Source of the DNA: JBCBDX01 sp039822005
GTDB lineage: Bacteria; Pseudomonadota; Alphaproteobacteria; Rhizobiales; Rhizobiaceae
DNA length: 64,000 bases
Assembly: GCA_039822005.1 (NCBI GenBank)
Contig: JBCBMZ010000001.1
Coordinates: 248,001 to 312,000, forward strand
Reading direction: 5' to 3'
Each line of letters opens with the position of its first letter. The stretch's first letter is position 1. A program made the translations under genes and the position numbers. Under the pieces are notes generated by a model. The model did not search any database. It was not told the origin of the DNA and saw nothing but the letters and a program-made list of their open reading frames with translations. This document shows, one piece after another, positions 35,284 to 44,148 of the stretch.

Positions 35284-35334
35284 CAATTTAGCCGGGCCGT
35301 GGGAGTGGCTTGGTGCTTTTGGGAGGAAAAACAG

Positions 35335-36573
35335 ATGAATTCCATCATCAAGAAGTCATTGTTGGGTCTTGCGGCGTCCGCACTCGTGGCGACATCTGCA
35401 TTGGCCAATGAACTTACAATCACCTACGACGATTTGAATCCAGCGCCGAAAGAGGCGTTTGAGGCTGCCGTCGAAGCTTTTAAAGCGGCTAACCCCGACA
35501 TTGAGGTGACGGTCAACATCACGGATCGTGAAGCCCATAAAAACACAATCCGCGGCGCGCTGCAGACCGACTCGCCAGACGTCATTGCCTGGTATCCGGG
35601 CAACCGCATGGCTCCGTTTGTTGATGCCGGCCTGTTTATGGACATCTCTGACTTGTGGGCTTCCGATGCCAACCTGTCCACAAACTTTGAGGCGATCAAG
35701 CCAACGATGTCACGTGATGGCAAGCAGTGGGGCGTTCCCTACTCCTACTACCAGTGGGGCGTTTATTACCGCAAAGACATTTTTGATGCGCTAAACCTGT
35801 CTGAACCGACCACATGGGACGAAATGCTGGCCGCTTGCGATATGATGAAGGCCAATGGCGTCACACCGTTCACCATCGGCACCAAGTTCCTTTGGACGGC
35901 GGCAGGCGTGTTTGACTATCTCAACCTGCGTACAAACGGCTATGACGTGCATAACGCACTGACAGCCGGTGAGGTCAAATACACAGACGAGCGCATCAAG
36001 CAGACATTCGCCAATTGGGAAACAATGTTGGAGCGCTGCTCATTTGTTGACAACCACGCGACCATGAGCTGGCAGGAAGCCCTGGCTCCGTTTGCTAACG
36101 GTGATGCTGCCATGTATGTGATGGGTAACTTTGCCGTTGCCGGTATGAAAGACGCCGGTCTGACGGAAGATCAGATCGACTTCTTCCAGTTCCCTGAAAT
36201 CACGCCGGGTCTGCCACGTGCGGAAGAAGCGCCAGCCGATGCATTCTTTATTCCAGCGAACGCACGTAACGTGGACAACGCCAAAAAGTTCCTGTCCTTT
36301 GTCTCACAGCCAGAGATTCAGTCGGCTTGGAACAAGACGCTGGGTCAGTTGCCACCAAACTCGCAGGCCGAAATCAACGCTGATGACAAGTTCATCGTGG
36401 AAGGTATGGCGACGGTGTCCACCGCCGCTGGTCTTGCTCAGTTCTATGACCGTGACGCCCCGGCTGCCATGGCACAAGCGGGTATGGAAGGCTTCCAGCG
36501 TTTCATGCTTGACCCAAGCACCAAAGACGAGGTGCTTGCCGAACTCGATCGCGTTCAGGGCGAAGTCTACTAA
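35335..36573 (+). CDS. galactoside ABC transporter substrate-binding protein (CUT1 family)
   Basis: A 412-residue periplasmic protein. The signal peptide (KK...LLGLAASALVATSALA) is probably cleaved after residue 24, before NELTITYDD. The mature part has the extracellular solute-binding family 1 layout (NPDIEVTVNITDREAHKNTI, SYYQWGVYYRKDIFDALNLS, NGDAAMYVMGNFAVAGMKDA). The ligand is inferred to be an alpha- or beta-galactoside or galactose from the hydrolases encoded downstream. ATG 35335 has GGGAGGA upstream. A strong hairpin follows the stop and may raise expression of this gene over the permeases. Confidence 0.9.
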   Translation: MNSIIKKSLLGLAASALVATSALANELTITYDDLNPAPKEAFEAAVEAFKAANPDIEVTVNITDREAHKNTIRGALQTDSPDVIAWYPGNRMAPFVDAGLFMDISDLWASDANLSTNFEAIKPTMSRDGKQWGVPYSYYQWGVYYRKDIFDALNLSEPTTWDEMLAACDMMKANGVTPFTIGTKFLWTAAGVFDYLNLRTNGYDVHNALTAGEVKYTDERIKQTFANWETMLERCSFVDNHATMSWQEALAPFANGDAAMYVMGNFAVAGMKDAGLTEDQIDFFQFPEITPGLPRAEEAPADAFFIPANARNVDNAKKFLSFVSQPEIQSAWNKTLGQLPPNSQAEINADDKFIVEGMATVSTAAGLAQFYDRDAPAAMAQAGMEGFQRFMLDPSTKDEVLAELDRVQGEVY

Positions 36574-36592
36574 GCTTATCTGATCAAAAGAT

Positions 36593-36614
36593 CGGGCACC
36601 TTTTCCGGTGCCCG
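36593..36614 (+). terminator. intercistronic hairpin between binding protein and permease genes
   Basis: CGGGCACC (36593-36600) pairs with GGTGCCCG (36607-36614) around the loop TTTTCC; TTCTTG follows. The tail is too poor in T for full termination. Such stems after binding-protein genes commonly cause partial termination or protect the upstream mRNA end. Confidence 0.65.
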
Positions 36615-36702
36615 TTCTTGCGCCTGCGCCCGCAGGTGCTTGGGCCTGATTTGCCAGACAAGCAGACCCAATCACGTGCGGGCCAGATCGGGAGGAGAGG
36701 TC

Positions 36703-37908
36703 ATGGCAGTTGCTCAAGCGCCTTATGGTGCAAAGCGCCACGCAGACCGGTATGCGACCAACATGCCTACGGTGCTCGTTTCCGGCGCGTTGTTTTTGTT
36801 CACGGCTATCATGCTGTTTGCGATTGTTGATCCGGGCGTTGTTCAAGAATGGTTTGGCTATGATCAACGGCGCGATGCGCGGGTTCCCGCCTTTATGGTG
36901 CGACTGGCCCTGCTGATTGGTTTTTTTGCCTCCGCCTTTTACCTGATCACATCGACAAGCTATTACAAACGCAACCGCATCAAGCTGGCACCATGGATTT
37001 TCGTTTCCATCGGCCTGCTGTTTTTTGCCATCTATGTCATCTTCCCGATCTTCCAGTCCTTCTCCTATTCGTTCACACGTTGGGATGGATTGCGTGATGT
37101 GAACGGCAATTGGACGGGGGAGTGGGTCGGCTTTCGTAACTATGCCGCCCTTTTGGAAGACCCCAATTTTTATACATCGCTTTGGAACAATGTCCTTTGG
37201 CTTGTGCTCTACATGCTGGCGGTCCCCATTGGCTTGGCGATCGCTCTGTTCCTGAACCAGACGGTCAACGGCATCCGGATTTACAAGTCGCTCTTTTTCT
37301 TCCCCTTTGTGATCAGTCAGGTGGTTGTCGGCCTGATTTTCTCGTGGGCCTATAATCCGGAATTTGGTCTGGTCGCCGAGGTCTGGGGCTGGTTCTTTTG
37401 TGAAGAGCGGATCAACATAGTCGGCAACATGACAACAGTCTGCTCGGTCAATCCGCCGTCCATTTTGGGGGATGAAAATCTGGCGACCTACGGGATTATC
37501 CTTGCCGGTCTGTGGCCACAAATCGCCTACTGCATGATCCTGTATTTGACAGGCCTGAACAATGTGGCACCCGACCAGATTGAGGCGGGACGCCTCGACG
37601 GGGCCAAGGGCTGGAAGATGCTTTGGCACGTGATTTTGCCGCAACTGAAACCCGCGACGTTCATCGCGGTTGTCGTCACCGTCATCGGGGCACTGCGCTC
37701 CTTCGACATGATCGCAACGATGACACAAGGTGGCCCATTCGGTTCCACCAACGTGCTCGCTTACTACATGTATGATCAGGCGGTAGGTGAGGGCGTCGGT
37801 CGCTATGGCTACGGGTCGGCAATTGCCGTGGTCCTGTTCGCGATAATGCTCGTCTACATCTCCTATTTTCTTTGGCAGATGTACCGCGATGAAAAGGAGG
37901 CACACTGA
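36703..37908 (+). CDS. sugar ABC transporter permease (MalF-like) with N-terminal extension
   Basis: A 401-residue CUT1 permease. The EAA loop is EAGRLDGAKGWKMLWHVILP at about residues 294-313, and the usual six spans run from about residue 105 onward. Two additional hydrophobic spans (about 27-46 and 68-90) precede the conserved WIFVSIGLLFFAIYVIFPIF start, so the chain is roughly 100 residues longer than a typical CUT1 permease, recalling MalF. ATG 36703 has GGAGGAGAGG upstream. It pairs with the next permease, whose start overlaps its stop (TGATG). Confidence 0.9.
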   Translation: MAVAQAPYGAKRHADRYATNMPTVLVSGALFLFTAIMLFAIVDPGVVQEWFGYDQRRDARVPAFMVRLALLIGFFASAFYLITSTSYYKRNRIKLAPWIFVSIGLLFFAIYVIFPIFQSFSYSFTRWDGLRDVNGNWTGEWVGFRNYAALLEDPNFYTSLWNNVLWLVLYMLAVPIGLAIALFLNQTVNGIRIYKSLFFFPFVISQVVVGLIFSWAYNPEFGLVAEVWGWFFCEERINIVGNMTTVCSVNPPSILGDENLATYGIILAGLWPQIAYCMILYLTGLNNVAPDQIEAGRLDGAKGWKMLWHVILPQLKPATFIAVVVTVIGALRSFDMIATMTQGGPFGSTNVLAYYMYDQAVGEGVGRYGYGSAIAVVLFAIMLVYISYFLWQMYRDEKEAH

Positions 37909-38759
37909 TGTTTCCCCGTCCGATAGAAAAAGCTTCGACCGGTGCACAATGGACCTACAAGGCTGCTCTGCCCATTGCCTTGATTGTCTGGCTGTTGCCC
38001 CTGCTCGCCATCTTCATGACGTCGATCCGTACGGCCGCCGATATCAATACCGGCAATGTGTTCGGCATACCAACAGAGTTTGCCTTTTTTGCCAATTATT
38101 GGGAGGTGCTGTCGCGGCCAAAGGCGCTCGACTATATGGTCAATACACTGATCATCACCGTGCCGACCGTCATCATCTCCGTCGGCCTTGCTTGTCTGAC
38201 GGGCTACGCGCTGGCGATCTACCGGTTCAGGTGGGCACTCCCGCTTTTCTTTGTCTTTGTGGCCGGCAACTTTGTCCCGTTTCAGATTCTCATGCTGCCT
38301 GTGGTTGACCTCTCCACACGTCTTGAAATGATAAACACGGTGCCAGGCCTCGTTATGTTCCACGCCGCGTTCCAGACCGGGTTCTGTACGCTTTTCATGC
38401 GCAACTTCATCAAGGCACTACCATTTGAACTAATCGAAGCAGCGCGCATTGAAGGGGTCGATGAGTTCAAGATCTTCTGGCATCTGGTTATGCCGCTTGT
38501 AAAACCTGCCATCGCGGCATTGGCCGTCCTGATTTTCACCTTTATCTGGAATGATTTCTTCTGGGCTACCGTGATGTTGCAGGATGACTCAAAGCTTCCA
38601 ATTACCGTTGGCGTGCGCACCCTCAATGGTGAATTTGTGCAGCAATGGCAGCTCGTCTCGGCTGCTTCTCTTCTGGCTGCCGTGCCGCCTGTGATCATGT
38701 TCTTTGCGATGCAAAAGCACTTTATCGCTGGCCTCACGCTAGGCGCAACGAAGGGGTGA
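37908..38759 (+). CDS. sugar ABC transporter permease (MalG-like)
   Basis: A 283-residue CUT1 permease with six spans. The EAA loop EAARIEGVDEFKIFWHLVMP lies at about 177-196. It starts with an ATG that overlaps the previous stop. The C-terminus (MQKHFIAGLTLGATKG) is the conserved MalG-type end that reaches into the ATPase. The alpha-galactosidase gene starts within its stop codon region. The uptake complex would be this protein, the preceding permease, and the ATPase at 33269-34351. Confidence 0.92.
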   Translation: MFPRPIEKASTGAQWTYKAALPIALIVWLLPLLAIFMTSIRTAADINTGNVFGIPTEFAFFANYWEVLSRPKALDYMVNTLIITVPTVIISVGLACLTGYALAIYRFRWALPLFFVFVAGNFVPFQILMLPVVDLSTRLEMINTVPGLVMFHAAFQTGFCTLFMRNFIKALPFELIEAARIEGVDEFKIFWHLVMPLVKPAIAALAVLIFTFIWNDFFWATVMLQDDSKLPITVGVRTLNGEFVQQWQLVSAASLLAAVPPVIMFFAMQKHFIAGLTLGATKG

Positions 38760-40840
38760 CTTCGTTGCACAATCTTGCCAAACGAGGCGACGATATCTCT
38801 GTCGAGTGCTGGCGCTTGGATGCCGCCGACAAAACCGCCGCCTTTGCCAGTTTTGATAGCGGCGTACCAGCGCTTGTCCACTTTGGACGGCAACTGCCAC
38901 CTGATGAAAAGCTGGAGCAACTCGCCCTGCTCTCCATGCCCAATATTGCGGGCGGACAGTTGGATCCTGTGGTGCCGCTCACGTTGCTACCCACTGCCAT
39001 GGATGGCTGGCAGGGAAATCCGGGCGTCAAGCTGACGGATGTCCGCGCGCCGAAGTTGAAGCTGGAAGCGGGCGCGCGCGCGCAGCAAACGCTGGCCTTC
39101 CAAATTGAAGGTGATGCACGCCTCGCTATCGAAGTCTTTCTGTGCCCAACCACCGGGCTGATGAAGGTTTCGCTGACACCCATCGCGGGGCACTTTAGCT
39201 GGCTTGCAGCGGCCATCCCGATCCCTGCCCACATGCCGCGGATTATTGATCATGGTGGCCGCTGGTGCGGTGAGTTTCAGCGGCAGGAGCAACGCTTTAA
39301 GGTGGGGCGCCATGTGCGTGAAAGCCATGAGGGCCGAGCCGGTCACGCGCATTTTCCGGGGGCGATTTTTGCCTCAGATGGATGCGGTGAAAATAGCGGT
39401 GAATGTTTGTTCACCACTCTGAGTTGGTCAGGCGGGCATCGCATGGTGGCCGAGCAAGTTCCTGATGGCCGCCGCCAAGTGCAATTGGGCTTCACGGACG
39501 GGCAAAGCGATACGACCCGCGAAGTGTGGATCGGCTACTCTGATGCCGGCTTTAATGGCGCCTCCCGAGCGATGCACGCGCATGTGCGCGCCACTGGCGT
39601 TTTGGCGAGCCGCAAGGTCCATCGGCCTGTCCACTATAATTGCTGGGAAGCAGTCTATTTCCGACATGAAATGGAGGAGCTTAAAGAGATCGCGTCGATC
39701 GCTGCTGATTTGGGCGCGGAACGCTTCATCCTTGATGATGGTTGGTTCAAGGGGCGCAACGACGACACCAGCTCACTTGGGGACTGGGTCGTTGACCCTA
39801 ACAAATACCCTGACGGTTTGCATCCTTTGGTGAACCATATTATCGGCCTCGGCATGGAGTTCGGCATCTGGTTTGAACCGGAAATGGTCAATATGGACAG
39901 CGATCTTTACCGTGCCCATCCCGATTGGGTTTTGGGGCCGGAAAACCAGCCGTCTGGGCGTGGACAATTTGTTCTCAATCTGGCCAAGTCGGCAGTGACC
40001 AAATACCTCTATGATGCCATTGCAGCCGTCTTGACCGAGTATCCGGTTACCTACGTCAAATGGGACCATAATCGCACTCTCACAGGTGGTGGGCCCGAAC
40101 AGGTCGAAGCACTCTATGGCTTGCTGGAAAAGTTGACGAAAGCCTTCCCAAGTGTTGACTTTGAAAGCTGCGCATCCGGCGGTGGCAGGGTTGACTATGG
40201 CATGTTGCGCTATGCGACGCGCGTTTGGTTGTCGGATTCCAACGATGCGCTGGAGCGGTTGCGCATGCAGCATGAGGCGTCCAACTGGTTGCCGGTGGAG
40301 GTGCAAGGGTCTCATGTGGGTCCGCGCCATTGCCACACGTCCGGGCGGGTCTTGTCGATGCACTTTCGCGCTTGGGTTGCCGCACAACGGCACATGGGTT
40401 TCGAAATGGACCCTCGCGAGCTGACTGATGATGAAAGCCGGACGCTGAAAAACGTCACGCGGTGGTACAAGGAACAGCGCGACTTTCTTCACAGCGCTAA
40501 ATATTGCCGTCTCGATTGTGATGATCCCGAAGTCTTTGCCGAGATGTTCGTTGATGAGACGCGCGACCGGTTCGTCACTTTTATCGGCCATCGGGGGGCG
40601 TCCGCGCAGATCGCCACCGATCCCGTTCGTCTGACTGGCCTTGATCCAACTGGTTCTTATGAGGTCGCCATGGTGGATACGCAGAGCGTTCCTCTTGTGT
40701 TGAACAGAAACACCGCATTTGGACTGGCGTCGTCTCGACTGTCGGGTGCGGCATTAATGGCCGGTGCCCTTCGATATCCCAATCTGTTCCCGGCTTCGAT
40801 GCTGGTTTATGAAGGCAAGCGCGTCGCAAGGAGCAATTGA
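38756..40840 (+). CDS. alpha-galactosidase, glycoside hydrolase family 36
   Basis: About 694 residues with an N-terminal beta-sandwich (1-290) and a (beta/alpha)8 barrel. The catalytic nucleophile is Asp437 in YVKWDHNR and the acid/base is Asp494 in WLSDSND. FILDDGWFKGR and EFGIWFEPEMVN are GH36 landmarks. There is no signal peptide, so it cleaves imported alpha-galactosides in the cytoplasm, releasing galactose. The start is either GTG 38756 (overlapping the permease stop as GTGA) or TTG 38765, which has AAGGGGTG better placed as a ribosome site. No ATG exists near the conserved N-terminus. It is the first catabolic gene of the operon. Confidence 0.92.
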   Translation: MTSLHNLAKRGDDISVECWRLDAADKTAAFASFDSGVPALVHFGRQLPPDEKLEQLALLSMPNIAGGQLDPVVPLTLLPTAMDGWQGNPGVKLTDVRAPKLKLEAGARAQQTLAFQIEGDARLAIEVFLCPTTGLMKVSLTPIAGHFSWLAAAIPIPAHMPRIIDHGGRWCGEFQRQEQRFKVGRHVRESHEGRAGHAHFPGAIFASDGCGENSGECLFTTLSWSGGHRMVAEQVPDGRRQVQLGFTDGQSDTTREVWIGYSDAGFNGASRAMHAHVRATGVLASRKVHRPVHYNCWEAVYFRHEMEELKEIASIAADLGAERFILDDGWFKGRNDDTSSLGDWVVDPNKYPDGLHPLVNHIIGLGMEFGIWFEPEMVNMDSDLYRAHPDWVLGPENQPSGRGQFVLNLAKSAVTKYLYDAIAAVLTEYPVTYVKWDHNRTLTGGGPEQVEALYGLLEKLTKAFPSVDFESCASGGGRVDYGMLRYATRVWLSDSNDALERLRMQHEASNWLPVEVQGSHVGPRHCHTSGRVLSMHFRAWVAAQRHMGFEMDPRELTDDESRTLKNVTRWYKEQRDFLHSAKYCRLDCDDPEVFAEMFVDETRDRFVTFIGHRGASAQIATDPVRLTGLDPTGSYEVAMVDTQSVPLVLNRNTAFGLASSRLSGAALMAGALRYPNLFPASMLVYEGKRVARSN

Positions 40841-40841
40841 T

Positions 40842-41603
40842 ATGCAACCCATCTATCCAGATATGAAAGGGGCGTCTGTTTTGATCACGGGCGGTGGCGG
40901 CGGTATCGGCGCGGCACTGACCGAGGGGTTTTGTCGCCAGGGCGCCAAGGTCGCTTTCATCGATGTTGCGCAAGAGGCCAGCGCCGTGCTTGTCGAAAAA
41001 ATGCAGGCCGAGACCGGCGTTGCACCGCTCTATCTCAACACTGACCTGACCGACCAAAAAGCAGTGGCAGAGGCATGCGCGAAAGCAGCCCAGGCCCATG
41101 GACCGATAACGGTGCTTCTCAACAATGCCGCCTGGGACGATCGGCATGATCTTTTGGACGTGGACGATGCCTATTGGGAGAAGAACACGGGCATCAACCT
41201 TCGCCATCCATTCATCACCGTTCAAAATGTGATTGGCGGAATGATCGAGTCGGGCGGTGGTAGCATCATAAACTTCACGTCCACCTCTTTCATGCTCAAC
41301 ATTGGCGACATGCCCGCATATACCGCTTCCAAGGCAGGTATTATCGGGTTTACCAAGGGCATCGCCGGTAAATACGGCATCAACGGCGTACGTGCGAATT
41401 GTCTGGCGCCCGGTTGGGTTATGACAGAAAGACAAAAGGCGCTTTGGGCAACGCCTGAGGCGCTGGCCGATTTCATGAAACGCCAGGCGATCAAGACGCC
41501 GTTGGTGCCGGAACAAATGGTGGGGCCGGCGCTATTTCTCGCCTCATCTGCATCCAGCGCCGTTACCGCGCACACGCTTATTGCTGACCATGGTGTGCTA
41601 TGA
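40842..41603 (+). CDS. SDR family oxidoreductase, candidate D-galactose 1-dehydrogenase
   Basis: A 253-residue classical short-chain dehydrogenase. The cofactor loop is TGGGGGIG (16-23), followed by NNAA. The catalytic residues are Ser in INFTSTS and Tyr160/Lys164 in YTASKAG. SDR enzymes often oxidise aldoses at C1. Placed between an alpha-galactosidase and the dgoK-dgoA-lactonase genes, it most likely makes galactonolactone from galactose. The D in FIDVA after the second strand suggests preference for NAD. AAGGAG lies 10 bases before ATG 40842. Substrate specificity is inference from context. Confidence 0.82.
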   Translation: MQPIYPDMKGASVLITGGGGGIGAALTEGFCRQGAKVAFIDVAQEASAVLVEKMQAETGVAPLYLNTDLTDQKAVAEACAKAAQAHGPITVLLNNAAWDDRHDLLDVDDAYWEKNTGINLRHPFITVQNVIGGMIESGGGSIINFTSTSFMLNIGDMPAYTASKAGIIGFTKGIAGKYGINGVRANCLAPGWVMTERQKALWATPEALADFMKRQAIKTPLVPEQMVGPALFLASSASSAVTAHTLIADHGVL

Positions 41604-42592
41604 TGCTGACGCCCGCTGCCATATTGGTCGACTGGGGCACGTCCAACCTGAGGCTTTGGGCGGTTGGCGACGATGGCAGTATTTTATGCGAGCATAAGAG
41701 CAGTTCGGGGATGCGCACGCTCGCAAAGAGCGAATTTAAAACAACTCTTAATGAAGCTTTGGGCTACCTCGGCTGCAATAAAACTGATGTCCCGGTGGTG
41801 ATGTGCGGCATGGTTGGCAGTCGCCAAGGGTGGACGGAAGCGCCGTATAAAAACCTGCCCGTTTCTTTTGATGCCATCATTGGCGCGGCGCGGCGCATTG
41901 ATGACGTCCAAGAGCGCGATACGCAGATCTTGCCCGGTATTGCCCGCCTCGACGATGTGTTGCCTGATGTGATGCGTTCGGAGGAAACACAATTGCTCGG
42001 GCTACAAGCGCTCGGCAAGTTCGAAGAAGCGGCGGGAGAGATGTTGGTTTGTATGCCCGGTAGCCACGCCAAATGGGCGCTTGTCGGCGAGGGGCAGATC
42101 AAGCATTTCCACACCGCGATGACGGGCGAGTTGATCGCTGCTTGCATGAGCGAGACCGTGCTGCGCCACTCATTTCGTTCGGCGACGGTCATGCCGAAAA
42201 TCGATTCCGAGCATGAGGTGTTTCTGGCGGCCGTCGACAACGCGTTGGCAAATCCGTCCGGCGTCCTCAACGCCCTTTTTGCCACAAGATCGCGTGATCT
42301 TCTGGGCAATGCTGGTTCGACAGAAAGTGCAGCTTGGCTCTCCGGTAGCGTTATTGGTCATGATGTCGCAGCGGCTTTGGATCGGTGTGGTCGCGGTAAG
42401 TCGACCATATTGGTCGGCGGGGGAAAACAGGGCCCGCTCTATCAGGTCGCCATGCGCCGTGCGGGCCTTGAGCCGGTCAATGTGGATGCCGATGAAGCTT
42501 CAGTTGCAGGCCTTCGAAAAGCAGCTTGCACCATGTGGCCAAGTCGATTTGAAAAGACATTGAACGCGGCAATGGAGCTTTCAATTGGGTGA
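41600..42592 (+). CDS. dgoK: 2-dehydro-3-deoxygalactonokinase
   Basis: A 330-residue kinase of the DgoK family. It opens with the phosphate-binding DWGTSNLRLW. Family blocks VVMCGMVGSRQGWTEAPY and LPGIARL follow, and MLVCMPGSHAKWALV ends the first half. It phosphorylates 2-keto-3-deoxygalactonate (KDGal) with ATP to KDPGal. The ATG at 41600 overlaps the SDR stop (ATGA; a second ATG follows directly), and the stop overlaps the dgoA start, so the genes are translationally coupled. Confidence 0.94.
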   Translation: MMLTPAAILVDWGTSNLRLWAVGDDGSILCEHKSSSGMRTLAKSEFKTTLNEALGYLGCNKTDVPVVMCGMVGSRQGWTEAPYKNLPVSFDAIIGAARRIDDVQERDTQILPGIARLDDVLPDVMRSEETQLLGLQALGKFEEAAGEMLVCMPGSHAKWALVGEGQIKHFHTAMTGELIAACMSETVLRHSFRSATVMPKIDSEHEVFLAAVDNALANPSGVLNALFATRSRDLLGNAGSTESAAWLSGSVIGHDVAAALDRCGRGKSTILVGGGKQGPLYQVAMRRAGLEPVNVDADEASVAGLRKAACTMWPSRFEKTLNAAMELSIG

Positions 42593-43244
42593 AGCATTTT
42601 CAGCACAGACCGCACCTTGGCCATCTTTGAGAAGGCCTTTGGTAGCCATTTTGCGCGGCATTAGGCCTGAAGAAGCGATAAGCACGGCGCTCGCCTTGGC
42701 GGATGCCGGTTTTGAGGCGATCGAAGTACCACTGAATTCTCCCGACCCGTTTTCTTCCATCGCAAAAATGGCCGATGCTCTCCCAGAACGCTGTATCATC
42801 GGTGCCGGTACGGTGTTGGCAAGTGATGACGTCAAGCGCCTCGCCGATGTCGGCGGGAGCTTTATGGTTTCACCCAACATCGATGCGGCCGTAATGGAGC
42901 AGGCGCGCATGGAAGGGATGGTGACTTTGCCCGGCGTATTTTCTGCAACGGAGGCACTTTTGGCGATCAGACTTGGCGCGAGTGGGCTGAAGTTTTTCCC
43001 TGCCAACGTCCTCGGGCCAGATGGTATCAAAGCCATAAAGGCGGTCCTGCCTGCTCAGTGCGTCATAGGCGCTGTCGGCGGTGTCAACCATGCCGAGTTT
43101 TCAAAATATCTGGCAGCCGGCGTGACGGCCTTTGGTCTTGGATCGTCGCTCTACAAGCCCGGCATGTCGGTGGATGAAGTGGCGCGGCGCGCGCAAACCA
43201 CAATAGCGGCCTATGACGAGGCCACCAATGATAACGCATCATGA
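42585..43244 (+). CDS. dgoA: 2-dehydro-3-deoxy-6-phosphogalactonate aldolase
   Basis: A 219-residue KDPG/KDPGal aldolase. RPLVAILRGIRPEEA and EVPLNSPDPF mark the DgoA branch. The Schiff-base Lys is K136 in SGLKFFPAN. It splits KDPGal into pyruvate and glyceraldehyde 3-phosphate. The start is TTG 42585, with GGAG 8 bases upstream and an 8-base overlap with dgoK; no ATG is available before the conserved N-terminus. The E. coli DgoA domain begins in the same place. Its end overlaps the lactonase gene by 4 bases. Confidence 0.93.
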   Translation: MGEAFSAQTAPWPSLRRPLVAILRGIRPEEAISTALALADAGFEAIEVPLNSPDPFSSIAKMADALPERCIIGAGTVLASDDVKRLADVGGSFMVSPNIDAAVMEQARMEGMVTLPGVFSATEALLAIRLGASGLKFFPANVLGPDGIKAIKAVLPAQCVIGAVGGVNHAEFSKYLAAGVTAFGLGSSLYKPGMSVDEVARRAQTTIAAYDEATNDNAS

Positions 43245-44119
43245 CCCCGCACATCTCGATCTTGTCGAAAAGCCATTGCGAGCTCGGAGAAGGGCCATTT
43301 TACTGCGAACGGCGCGAGACGCTTTTTTGGTTTGATATCACCAACCGTCGGCGATACGCATTTGACTTCAAATCAGGACTGGAAACCAGCAAGCCCATTC
43401 CTGAAATGGCCAGCGCTATGGCGGTAATCGACGATGAACATGATCTGATTTTCACCGAGTCGGGACTCTGGAGCTGGGAATTGGGAACGGGATGCTGGGC
43501 CCCGGTTTGCAGCATCGAAACCGACGACGATTTGACACGCTCGAACGATGCACGCGTGCATCGATCCGGCGCAATTTGGCTTGGAACGATGGGCAAGTCT
43601 GCGGCCGCATCCGCAGGGGCGATTTACCACTATCGGCAAGGCGTTTTGACAAAACTTTTTAGCGACATCACAATTCCCAACGCCATCTGCTTTTCGCCAC
43701 AGGGCGACACCGCATTTTACACGGACACGAAAACTAGAAAACTGATGCGGGTGGCTGTGAATGTTGAAGATGGCTTACCAAAAGAAAAACCCCAAATTCA
43801 TTTCAGGCAGCCAGAAAAAGATATCGGCGGTCTCGATGGTGCTATTTGCGATGGTGATGGGAGTGTCTGGAATGCGCGGTGGGGCTCAGGTCGCCTGGAC
43901 GTTTATACCCGATATGGAAACCGCGCGGCGAGCATCCAATTACCGGTCAGCCAACCTTCTTGTCCGGCATTTGTCGGCAGCAATCATATCGCTGTCACGT
44001 CTGCTCTTGAAGGGATGGATGACAAAGCGCGCGAGGCAGATACCCATGCCGGGCAAGTTGTGCTTCTTGAGTTTCAAAATCCGATCAAACCGTGCTTTGA
44101 ACCACGGGTTTTGATCTAG
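43241..44119 (+). CDS. SMP-30/gluconolactonase family lactonase (probable galactonolactonase)
   Basis: A 292-residue six-bladed beta-propeller enzyme. The metal ligands expected for SMP-30 are seen as Glu17 in ELGEGPFY, the Asn in RSNDARVH, the Asn in IPNAICFS and the Asp in GGLDGAICDGDG. It hydrolyses sugar lactones, here probably galactono-1,4- or 1,5-lactone, to the aldonate. The start overlaps the dgoA stop (ATGA). There is no signal peptide, so it acts in the cytoplasm. Its position between dgoA and a beta-galactosidase supports the galactose assignment. Confidence 0.88.
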   Translation: MTPHISILSKSHCELGEGPFYCERRETLFWFDITNRRRYAFDFKSGLETSKPIPEMASAMAVIDDEHDLIFTESGLWSWELGTGCWAPVCSIETDDDLTRSNDARVHRSGAIWLGTMGKSAAASAGAIYHYRQGVLTKLFSDITIPNAICFSPQGDTAFYTDTKTRKLMRVAVNVEDGLPKEKPQIHFRQPEKDIGGLDGAICDGDGSVWNARWGSGRLDVYTRYGNRAASIQLPVSQPSCPAFVGSNHIAVTSALEGMDDKAREADTHAGQVVLLEFQNPIKPCFEPRVLI

Positions 44120-44148
44120 CAGTTTATTCAATTGGGCGAACTTGAAAA

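Noticed and set aside
36304..37947. A 547-codon open frame on the minus strand opposite the binding-protein and permease genes
   Set aside because: The plus-strand genes have clear domains, signal and ribosome sites; the minus frame is Arg/His/Gln-rich with no family pattern and is a shadow frame.
39773..41516. Two long minus-strand frames (39773-40591 and 40581-41516) opposite the alpha-galactosidase and SDR genes
   Set aside because: No recognisable domains or ribosome sites; the plus-strand enzymes carry intact catalytic motifs.
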